From: Lampris incognitus
Lineage: Eukaryota; Chordata; Actinopteri; Lampriformes; Lampridae
Direction of reading: 5' to 3'
Assembly (NCBI RefSeq): GCF_029633865.1
Contig: NC_079211.1
Span: forward strand, 5,132,118 to 5,196,117
Length of the DNA: 64,000 bases
Part shown: piece by piece, positions 1-9,713 of the stretch
Layout of the letters: every line of letters starts with the position of its first letter
How positions within the stretch are numbered: the stretch's first letter is position 1
Program-made: the position numbers and the translations under genes
The notes under the pieces: generated by a model
The model's input: only the letters and a program-made list of their open reading frames with translations
Databases searched by the model: none
Told to the model about the DNA's origin: nothing

Positions 1-170
1 GCTGCTCCGGGTTCGGCACGAGGAGCCTCCGGCCTGCTGTCTGCTGGGACGGCACGCAGGACGTCAGAGGAAGGACGGCTTGGCAAAACAGGTTTGCTTG
101 TGCAGTGATTTGGGTGGGACTCACGAGATAAGACTCTCTCTCCACACTTTGCGGTGAACGGCTGTGGATA

Positions 171-426
171 GTCCACCCACCCATCCATCGTCCACACCGC
201 TTCTCCTGCTCTCAGGGAGGCGGGGACGCTGGAGGCTGTCCCAGCAGTCACTGGGCGGCAGGTGGGGAGACACCCTGGACAGGCCAGCAGGCCATCACAG
301 GGCCCACACACACACAGACAACATGCAAGCTCCACACAGAGGACCACCCCCAAGGTTGGACTACCCCGGGGCTCGAACCCAGGACCTTCTTGCTGTGAGG
401 CGACCCCGCTAACCACTGCGCCACCC
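171..426 (-). mobile_element. tRNA-derived SINE, family B1 (full length)
   Basis: Read on the minus strand, the element starts with a tRNA-like head: an A-box-like GTGGCGCAGTGGTTAGC and a B-box-like GGTTCGAGCCC. A body with a short GT run follows, and the tail consists of GGATGG-type repeats. The same head and tail recur at 47585-47910, and tail-only copies occur elsewhere in the window. It lies in the first intron of the IGFBP7-like gene. It is a retroposon, not a functional tRNA gene. Confidence 0.8.
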
Positions 427-581
427 ATGTAGAACAATGATGTCTGCATTGTGGGTTCACGTCGTGGTGAACAACATGACCAGACAAGACGGCGGTGAAA
501 TGTAAAAGCAGAGTGACGCCTGAATATGGAGCTGAAGCTTCACTTAAGTCCACCACAGCCGCTCTTACCGAAGGCTCTCCT

Positions 582-582
<1 letters not shown>

Positions 583-620
<38 letters not shown>
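583..620. repeat. (GT)19 microsatellite
   Basis: An uninterrupted GT run on the plus strand (CA on the coding strand) inside intron 1 of the IGFBP7-like gene, about 170 nt past its splice donor. The rest of 427-791 shows nothing further. Confidence 0.95.
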
Positions 621-621
<1 letters not shown>

Positions 622-791
622 ATTGTGAAGGTTCGGGGCCGCCGGTCCGTCTCCTGATCCCGGCAAGCCAGTGACTAACAGTCAGCGTTTGGTGTTCCGG
701 TGCCCTCGACCGGTTGTGTGAGTGTGTCCCGCTAGCGGGCTCTGCGCGGCTGTGTGAACACACGTGGCTGCCGTCTGTCTCCGGCCCTCAC

Positions 792-1218
792 CTGTTGGGC
801 ATTTGCCCTTGCTCTGGATCCGGATCTCGGCTCTGCCCTCGGCCGCCGCCCTCACGCCGGCGGACTTCAGCTCGCAGCCGGTCCTGTACGTCTCCCCGTC
901 GGAGCCGCACACCTCGTAGTCGGCCTTGCAGACGCACACGCCCAGCTTGCTCTTCTTGTCCCGGTCGTTCTTCACGCACTCCAGCCCGGAGCCGCAGCGC
1001 CTGGCGGCCGCGCCGCGCCCGCCGCACCGCTCCCCCGCCGCCGCCGCGCACAGCGAGCAGCAGCCGCAGGAGTCCAGCGCCGCGCCCGCCGCGCAGCCCT
1101 CCGCCGGCAGCGGCGCGCACACAGCCGGGTCGCACGTGCCGCAGCTGCGCGCGACGCGGCCGGCGGACGCGGAGAGGATGGAGAGAGAGAGGAGGCAAAG
1201 AGCCCACATGATGGACAT
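792..1218 (-). CDS. igfbp7: IGFBP7-like protein, first coding exon
   Basis: This exon encodes the N-terminal 142 residues of a secreted protein of the insulin-like growth factor binding protein-related family. Residues 1-19 are a hydrophobic signal peptide. A cysteine-rich IGFBP domain follows and carries SCGCCSLC, the family's CGCCxxC signature. A Kazal-like segment with VCVCKADYEVCGSDGETY comes next. The exon ends in ACAG followed by a GTGAGG donor, in phase 1, so the C-terminal Ig domain expected for IGFBP7 must lie beyond the left edge. The start chosen is the first ATG; a second in-frame ATG is three codons later. IGFBP7 binds IGF/insulin weakly and associates with extracellular matrix and collagen IV. 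KAZALD1 and IGFBPL1 share the IGFBP-Kazal order and are the alternatives. The exon is very GC-rich, which gives several long spurious ORFs in other frames. Confidence 0.8.
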
Positions 1219-2639
1219 GATGGAGAATACGGAGCCGAGCCGGCCAACAGACCTCTAAAAGTCCTCCTCCGCCGGACAGACTCCTCCTCCTCCTCCTCTT
1301 CCTCCTCCTCCTGCCGCCCGACGCGCCGCGGCCGGGGAGCAAACAACAGACGCGCTGAGAGAGCTGGTGCGCTCGGGGCGTTATGGCGGGGGCCATAACG
1401 TCTTCACGCACGGCTAAAAGATCCCAAATTCGGTAACTTCTCCTAGTGGACTTTGGGGTCATGCTGACGTCCGCATTGTCCAACTGCTTAAAACGGTTTT
1501 TGTGCACGGTGGAGCAGATCCGGCCTCCCCGCCAAGAACCTTGAAATAGTTTAAATTCAGAGGGACTCCTCAAAAACACTCTTTTCCTGATGGAATAGAC
1601 GTGACATTGTGTGCACGTGGCCAACAGTCCCGTTTCCGCGTGCAGCAGGAGCAGGAGCAGGAGCCCCGGGGAGCCACGGGCTCTGCTGACTGACCGGCTG
1701 TCTGGAGAAAACGTGTTTTTCTTCAGCAAAACTGTTACAAGTATAAAAACGTCTAATAATACTATTTGCTGTTGGTTTTAAAATGAAAGTCATTTTAAGT
1801 TTACTTTCTGTTAAATTGAGGCGTAGTCCAGCTGCTCCAGAAAACTCATCCGTCTTCTAGATCAGCAGAGGGGTCTGTTCTGACCCCATGACGGAGGAGG
1901 TTGTGGTGTCATCTGCCGGCTGAGTTATGACCAGATGATTGCCCCCCCCCAACTTAAAGGCTCAATGTCTGGACTGTCTTTTATAAAACTAGCCAACAAT
2001 TCTGCACCTAGAATAAACAGTACAGGGGAGCAAGAGCAGCCCTGCCGCATCCCTTGTTCCCCCTCAACTCTCGCAGCTGTTGCTGGATGTGGAGACGGTA
2101 AAGTGGCTGTTGCAGCTAGAAAAGCGCTTTATAAAATTGATTGATTGGTTGATTGATTGGTTGAGGTGATTATTTGGTGTGCTTTATGAAACAACAGACG
2201 TTTCGGGTGTCTGGCGTGCCCCATCCAGCCGGTGCATGTGGATGTGGAGGCCCCGTGTGTGGCCTTCCAGGGGCTGCTTCACTGCCCTGCAGTCTTTGTC
2301 GTTGTGTGTTTGTGTGTCCGGGGCCTGCCGTCATGGGTACGACGCTGCAACACCAGCGGCCATCTGGGACAAGTCAAGGTGGTTTAGGTTGAGCAAAATA
2401 ACTACACCCCCCGCCCCCATCATTAAAATGAACACGTTTTTATTTTAATTTAATGGAGGGTGTAAAGACAGAGGACGTTGTACTGAGTATAATGTGATCA
2501 TAAAGCCGTCCGGCACTGAAATATGATTCAGGGTTATGCGAATAACGTTGACTGTTTGAAGATATATAATTATTACTAGTAGCGATAACAGAAGCACCTT
2601 AAACTAGTCACAACACATTTGGCGATACACAGCAAAATC
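1219..2639. other. Intergenic: GC-rich promoter side of the IGFBP7-like gene, then repeat-rich DNA
   Basis: Just upstream of the IGFBP7-like start codon (1219-1400) the DNA is GC-rich, with a polypyrimidine CCT tract around 1275-1311 on the plus strand and a weak CTTTTAGAGG box near 1253. It is plausibly the promoter, but no TSS signal is decisive. Around 2110-2165 lies a GATTGATTG tail preceded by AAAGCGCTTTATAAAATTG, typical of the 3' end of a fish retroposon. I see no gene. Confidence 0.5.
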
Positions 2640-2745
2640 CTGAGTGTTAATTTAACTCTGGGTGTTAATTTAACTCTGGGTGTACAAATGGACCCAAAAA
2701 GATCCATTTGTACACTCTGAGTTCAATTAACACTCACGTTTTCCT
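2640..2745. repeat. Fold-back (palindromic) element
   Basis: The segment GTGTTAATTTAACTCTGGGT is followed by a TGTACAAATGGA core. After a short spacer, the reverse complement TCCATTTGTACA and then a slightly diverged ...AATTAACAC arm follow. The left arm is partly duplicated in tandem. Sequence of the form ACACAGCAAAA flanks both sides, compatible with a small inverted-repeat element and duplicated flanks. Confidence 0.6.
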
Positions 2746-2821
2746 ACACAGCAAAAAACTAATTAGGAAGTTCAAATTATTCAGTTCGAGATATTTCACA
2801 CAAAATTTCTACTGTGTTACT

Positions 2822-3475
2822 CTTTCCTTCTTTTCCCCCCTTTTCTCCCCAATTGTACTTGGCCAATTACCCCACTCCTCCGAGCCGTCCTGGTCACTGC
2901 TCCACCCCCTCTGCCGGTCCGGGGAGGGCTGCAGACTACCACATGCCTCCTCCCATACATGTGGCGTCGCCAGCCGCTTCTTTTCACCTGACAGTGAGGA
3001 GTTTCACCAGGGGGAAGTAGTGCGTGGGAGAATCACACTATTCCGTCCAGTCCCCCGCCCCCCCGAACAGGTGCCCCGACCGACCAAGTCAAGTCAATTT
3101 TATTTGTATAGCCCAACATCACAAATTAGCCTCAGTGGGCTTTACAGCAACACAACACCCAGTCCTTAGACCCTCTCGTCGCATAAGGAACAACTCCCTA
3201 AAAACCCTTTAACAGGGAGAAAAGATAGGAAGAAACCTCAGGGAGAGCAACACAGGAGGATCTCTGTCCTAAGACAGACAACATGCAATGGATGTCCAGA
3301 GGAGGCGCTAGTGCAGCGACCAGGACACATACCCTCATCCGGCTTCCCACCCGCAGACACGGCCAGTTGTGTCTGTAGGGACGTCCAACCAAGCTGGAGG
3401 TAACACGGGGATTCGAACCGGCGATCCCCGTGTTGGTACAGAATAGACCGCTACGCTATGCAGATGCCCCTGTAT
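2822..3475 (-). mobile_element. tRNA-derived SINE, family A, copy 1, interrupted by another repeat
   Basis: Family A (about 400 bp) begins with GGGCGTCCGGGTAGCGTAG, a tRNA-like head containing GGTTCGAATCCCC. Its body includes GACACAATTGGCCGTGTC and CACTGTCAGGTGAAAAGAAG, and it ends in ATTGGGGAGAAAA. This copy is in minus orientation and is split at 3086/3298 by a separate repeat. Its two halves rejoin cleanly by comparison with the uninterrupted copy at 8690-9139. Confidence 0.85.
3087..3297 (+). mobile_element. Interspersed repeat inserted in SINE-A1
   Basis: A 211-bp sequence beginning near AAGTCAATTTTATTTGTATA and containing CAGTGGGCTTTACAGCAACA sits inside SINE-A1. A second copy, not in a SINE, lies at 47310-47530. 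The uninterrupted SINE copies define the boundaries of this insertion to within about 2 bp. I recognise it as a common teleost interspersed repeat but cannot name its class. Confidence 0.7.
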
Positions 3476-3838
3476 TATTCTGAGTTGTTTCAAACGAGGT
3501 TATTTATGGACATTTAACTGTAATACGTCTACAATACAGCTCAGACTACTGTAAAGTTCATTTATTGTACGTGCATCTTCTCCACAGGATCTTTTCTCAT
3601 AAATATCACTGTTACAATAACATCTCTTATGCAGGAACACAATGCAAAAAAAAAGGTTCCCAGCAAAGATTTGGATTCCTCTCCGATACTAACCACATTT
3701 CAGAAACACAACATGGAGAAGGTCCAGAGAAACACAACGTGGAGAAGGTCCAGAGACACCAGGACCCTGGGGTCTTGGTGGTTAAATACGTGGGGAGAGG
3801 CCACAGACAGAAACACTGACAGTGAAAGCAATGCTGCA

Positions 3839-3844
3839 TTTATT
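3839..3844 (-). terminator. cox18: Probable COX18 polyadenylation signal
   Basis: AATAAA on the minus strand, 273 nt past the COX18 stop codon. A second AATAAA lies at 3561-3566. Either could end the transcript; no cleavage-site evidence is available. Confidence 0.45.
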
Positions 3845-4116
3845 TCCTCCCACATGTCAAGTTACTGAATCATTTGCAGGTTTGATGTGAAATGTTAGCT
3901 TGTCCACTATGGAGCCTGGTATCAAACGGTTTCCCAAGGTTTTCATCCCAACCAAAGAATTGAATTTCAATTCGCCGTTTGTGTCCATCCACTGAAATAC
4001 AACTCGCCAACACCGTCTTTTCTTCCTGACAGACGGAACCGTCTTTCTCTGATGAGAGGACTGAACAGGCCAGAAGGAGCGTCTCCGCCAGTCAGCTCCT
4101 CCTCCTTTCTTGGTCC

Positions 4117-4284
4117 TCATTTGAAGAACTTTGCCTGGAAGGAGGCCAGCAGGTCCCGGTAGGGTGTGTTGGAGTGGGAGGGAAGGGGAGGGATGTGACA
4201 AAGCCTCTGGAAACGAGGGGAGCGCAGGAGGAGGTTATGGCCCAGTCCCACCAAACTGGAAGTCATCCAGTACAGTGCTATGCT
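4117..4284 (-). CDS. cox18: COX18 coding exon 6 (C-terminus)
   Basis: Encodes residues 305-359, beginning SIALYWMTSSLVGLGHN (last membrane segment) and ending TPYRDLLASFQAKFFK, followed by TGA. The acceptor is CTGCAG preceded directly by about 27 CT dinucleotides, so the polypyrimidine tract is a microsatellite. It is 11.7 kb from exon 5. Confidence 0.93.
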   Translation of the reverse strand, partial: SIALYWMTSSLVGLGHNLLLRSPRFQRLCHIPPLPSHSNTPYRDLLASFQAKFFK

Positions 4285-4285
4285 C

Positions 4286-4345
<60 letters not shown>

Positions 4346-7300
4346 TTTATATCCAACTTTCACAGTGTAGTTTTGAATAAAAAAGAGTTGATGGAAACAG
4401 CACACATCACATAAAATCCCCCAAATTTTTCCCTAAAACTCCTGTACACTCATCTGGAGTGGATGGACCTAGTTGGTAAAAAGAAACGACTGGCTCCCTT
4501 ATAGCAGTGGTTCTCAAACTTTTTCTGTCATGCCCACCTTTGGAGGGAGAAAAATGTTCATGCCCCCCGCCCCAACAAAATGGTGACAAAATGGGCCAAG
4601 TTTAACTTCATTTAAATAACATCAAGATCATGAACATTCCTTTCACTTTTCTTTCAGTAATTTCTGTTGTGCAAATAACAAACCCAAGTTCCACTTCAAC
4701 TTTATCAAACCTCTTTTTGTGACGTTTGTCACTAGACTGCTCCACCAGTCTGTGGGCTTTTTTTCAAGAACAGAGAGAAACGAAATAAATTTGAATAAAA
4801 ATCACTTTGCTAGAACAATAACAAAGTTCAATCTGTGCAAAAAAAGAACAAATGCTGATATTTGGGAAAAACAGTGAGCAAGTCCGTTTGTGAGAGCTCA
4901 AGTCTTGTCACTGCATTAGTGCTGCAGAGCCTGTTTTGCACTGCACGTCTTTTCAAAATGGGCTTGCAGACTTGACACTGCCACTCTCAAGTCATGCTCC
5001 ATGTTGAGCTTAGGTCTATACTGGGTTTTAATTGAGGCAGCAGCAGAAAAGCCCACCTCATCTCACAGAGACAGGATGTGGCGAAGGGAAGCAGAATGCC
5101 CACAGCCCTCTGTCCTATGACTGGATACTCCCTCTCCACACCACGCCAGAACTCACTCAGTGTCTGAGCTGTGAAGCTCAGCCTCAGGGTGGAGTCAGAT
5201 GTCATCTCCATGAGCTGGTCCTCTTCAGCAGAGCTGAAATCAGCAGGTGCTGCTGCATTGAATGGATCTGTCACCCAGTCATACTGAGCACTGTTGTTTG
5301 GGAGGTATTTTTGAAAGAATCCTCTCAGGGAAGAGATGTGCTCCTTAAGACATGAAATCACTGGTTTCAACAAATTCCCCCAGATTCTCAAAGAAATCAG
5401 TATTTCCTTGATCAAGTCGCCTGCCCCACATCTCAAGCTTTCGAGTGAATGAACTGATCTTGTCTGCCAGGTGAGGCAGGTGCTTGTCTCTGCCTTGAGG
5501 CTGGAGATTTAATTCATTCAGCTCTCCAAATATATCACTGAGATAGGCCAGTTTCATCAGAAATTGTTCATCACTAAACTTGCTTGCAACTTCATGCATA
5601 CGCTCCTCCTCCAGAAACACCTGAATTTCCTCTCTGAGCTCAAAGACTCACGACAACACTTTACCTCGCGAGAGCCACCTAGCTTCGCTGTGAAGCAACA
5701 CAGGTGAATGTTCAGCTCCCATCTCCTCACAAAGTACAGAGAACAGCCGTACTCTCAGGGGTCTTGTTTTGATGAAATTGACCACATAACAACATCGGTC
5801 AAAACCTCATTTAGGTCGGGGCTAATCCGTCTTGATGCTAGCGCTTCTCTGTGTATGACACAGTGCGTCCATTGCACATTTGGTGAGACCCTCTTGATTA
5901 GTGCCTGCAATCCCTTCATTTTCCCTGCCATGTCTGTGCACCATCCATGCAAACGCCTGCACAGTTCTCCCACGTCAGCCCGTGTTCTGTCAGGTAACAG
6001 TTAAGAAGCCTCAAGAGCTCATCAGCTGTCGCTCTACTTGGGACGTACCTGCAAAACAGCAAATCCTCACACAGTGACTCTGACGTGACAAAGCAAACCT
6101 AAGCAATAAACAAGCAGTCTTTATTGCTGTCAGTAGCCTCGTCCACTTGTAAGGCCAAACGTTTGTCTTTCAGTTTTTCAGTGAGTTGTTCTTCAAGGTC
6201 ATTTGAAATGTCACATATACGTCTTGCAGCTGTATCATTGGACAGAGGGACAGCCTTCAATTTTGCAGCGCTTGTCTCATCAAACATGGCTGACACCATA
6301 TCTAACACTGCGGGAAGTACGAGCTCCTCTGCTGTTGTGTGTGGTTTCTTGCACTGGGCATTTCTGTATGTGACTTTGTGCGATGCCATTAGTGTTTTGT
6401 TGTTCACTGATGCAGCTTTTACAAAGCCATGTTCCTGCTGACGGTATGCACCAAGTCTTCTCTGGAAGAACTCGAGTGGCTTATTGACGTGACTGGGGTG
6501 TAATGTCTCTAAGTGTCTTCTTCATGTGTTTAGTCTCATACTACCAGCTGCCAGAGTTTTCAGACATAAAATACACACTGGTCTCTCCTCATCGCCCACC
6601 ACATTCACCGTGAACCCTGGAGCAAGATAGGCTTCGTCATATTTTCGTAGCGTGGTCTTTGGTCGAGGACAGTCAGCTAAGCACTTTGTCTTGTTTGTCT
6701 CGGAAGCATCGTCTGTCTTTCTTTTCGTCCCTGTCAAATATCTCTCCGTTCTGTCATCCTACAGACGGTCGGTCTCATGAAGCATGTTTTGTTGACTGTT
6801 CCACCGTGAAAATGAAGAAGAGTCCGACGTCAAAACAGTAGTTCTGCACTACACCCCCCCCCCGGTCATGCACGTCGTCCCCCCTGTCATGCCTCTGTGG
6901 GGGGGGGGGCACACACTTTGAGAAACGCTGCCTTATGAGCAGCCTGACCTATTTTTGTTGGTATTTACAATGCGACAGTTTAGGGCCCGCATGCACGGAC
7001 CCCTCTTCATCTCGCCACTGTCGTATCAAAGACCTCGAGCACTGTGTCTACGGTATGTTCGAAAGGTGTGCCCGCCGTAATGATTGACATGTGCACTACT
7101 GCGTAGTACCCAGTAGAATAGACGACGTCACACAGCGAAAAGCCCGAGGAGCGTGCCTATGAGGTAAGTAGGACTCATCTCCACACGTGTTTTGTGTTTG
7201 TAAGGGCTACGTGCAGACATAAATAATATTGTTTATGTGCGGGTGCGTCGTCACCAATAGCGTCTTCATCTGTTATGGCGCTCCGCCGCCAGATGTTGCT

Positions 7301-9478
7301 AAGTAGGCCAGTCTGTCACTAGCTTGGCCTTGCTCTTGTGACTCCTCTTCTGCAGCACGGCGGTCTGCTACTGATCTTTTCATTTGGGCGTCAACTATGC
7401 GGTGCACTTTGCTGTCGCTGGTCTCTTTAGAGCTTCGTGTTTTAACTTCCTTCATTCGCTGCTGCCATTAGGATGTTATGCGACGTGTGACTGGGATGGG
7501 CAGGCCGGGGCCCACTTTGACCATGGCGCTGACTCACTACGCTGGTCTGTTGATACGTGACCCTCACATCTGATGTCTCAATCGTACCGAGAAGTTGTTG
7601 TGCTCTTCTGTGTGTGAGTTGATACTGAGATACTTTACTGATCCCCGTGGGGAGATTCCTCTCTGCATGTCACCCATCCTAGCTGTGTAGCTAGGAGCAG
7701 TGGGCAGCCGCCGTGCAGCGCCCGGGGACCAACTCCAGGTTCGTCTTGCCATGCCTTGCTCAGGGGCACAGACGGGAGTACTAACCCTAACATGCATGTC
7801 TTTCTGATGGTGGGGGAAACCGGAGCACCCGGAGAAAACCCACCGCAGACACGGGGAGAACATGCAAACTCCACACAGAGGACGACCCAGGATGACCCCC
7901 AAGGTTGGACTACCCCGGTGTTCGAACCCAGGACCTTCTTGCTGATTATTATAACTGATTATTAACTGATTATTATATATCAGATGTGCTGACATAAAGC
8001 AAGTAGGCCTACATGCTTGCAGCTATGATGCTTTCTTTGCAAGCAAGCGTCACAGTCGGTCCTCCCTGAGGCACGCTCAGAGTGAGCTCCCCCGAAAGCC
8101 ACGGTGTCGATCTCACACTGCACAGATGATCGCAGTTGACTATTATGTTCCTCTCCTTTTCTTTGATAAACTGAGAGTGATGGGAGTATAACTATTTTGA
8201 GAACGTAGAGGCTGACTGCCCCCATCGCAGCCATCTCAGGGGGACATTTTTTTTCTGGTGGCTCTCTGGCGGAAGTGGCGTGGTGCGGATGAATTATTAA
8301 AAAAAAAAAAAACAATAATCACTTCATTTCAGGTGGTAACACGTTACCTGACATAGTAACTGTAATAATATAACCAAAATCAGGCTTCTGGGTAGCGTAG
8401 CAGTCTATTCCGCATACGTCCAGAGTACAGGACTGTCCCATTGGAGTGTGTTGAAGTCCAGACAGACGAGTCAGTGAAGTTTGAAGTTTCTCGATACTGA
8501 AGCGGTCAGAATTTTTCGTCTGTAAGAAGCTAAACGATGCCTGACACCATTTTATGCCTGGTTCCAGGAAAAGTGAGCGTATTCTTACCTAGTCTTGAAC
8601 CTAGTCTTACGTGGTTGACCCGTTTTTGAATCTGCTTGCTGCTATTCAATTTTATTTCCCTTCAGGGATGAATAAAGTTGACCTCTTCTATTTTTTGGGG
8701 GGGGGGGGTTTGCCCCTTTTTCTCCCCAATTGTACCTGGCCAATTACCCTATTTTGCGAGCCGTCCCGGTCTCTGCTCCACCCCCTCTGCCGATCCGGGG
8801 AGGGCTGCAGACTACCACATGCCTCCTCCCATACATGTGGAGCCACCAGCCGCTTCTTTTCACCTGACAGTGAGGAGTTTCACCAGGAGGACATAACATG
8901 TGGGAGGATCACGCTATTCCCCCCAGTTACCTTCCCCCCCAAACAGGCGCCCTGACCGACCAGAGGAGGCGCTAGTGCAGCGACCAGGACACGTACCCAC
9001 ATCCGGCTTCCCACCTGCAGACACGGCCCATTGTGTCTGTAGGGACGCCCGACCAAGTTGGAGGTAACACGGGGATTCGAACCGGCGATCCCCGTGTTGG
9101 TAGGCAACGGAATACACCGCTACGCTACCCGGACGCCCTAAAGTTGACCTTTTCTTCAGCAGCAAAGAGAGCAGGACTGCTTGGAGTGACAATTGGCCCA
9201 AAATGAGAAGGGAGACATAAGTTATCTGACAACACCAACAACACCGGGAGGCTCCTGGTGCTGTTGGTGTAGATAACTTATTTGTGTGCGTCCAAGTTCC
9301 CAGAGAGACACAATAACATGACACCCCCAATATCAACAAGCAGCTGTGGATAAAACACCGAGGGCCTTGAAGTGACATGAGTGAGTGTACTGTTTGTAAC
9401 ACAGGCTGGAACGCTTCCATCCACTTATTATTATCTGTCCACATCTCTGACCCTCAGACATGAACACACAGTTCTCTC

Positions 9479-9515
<37 letters not shown>

Positions 9516-9544
9516 GTCTTGCTCTCTCTCTGTCTCTGTCTCTC

Positions 9545-9585
<41 letters not shown>

Positions 9586-9596
9586 GTCTTGCTCTC

Positions 9597-9641
<45 letters not shown>

Positions 9642-9652
9642 GTCTTGCTCTC

Positions 9653-9713
<61 letters not shown>

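Noticed and set aside
1-25. TTCGGCACGAGG near the left edge resembles a cDNA-library adapter
   Set aside because: A 12-base match can occur by chance, and the flanking sequence is ordinary genomic DNA. Checking raw reads would settle contamination.
788-1729. A 313-codon minus-strand ORF and several plus-strand ORFs over the IGFBP7-like exon
   Set aside because: R/A/G-rich shadows of the GC-rich exon. The frame with a signal peptide, conserved cysteines and correct donor is the one at 1218-792.
7273-7455. 60-codon minus-strand ORF rich in K, E and R
   Set aside because: Short, inside a COX18 intron, with no homology that I recognise and no splice context.
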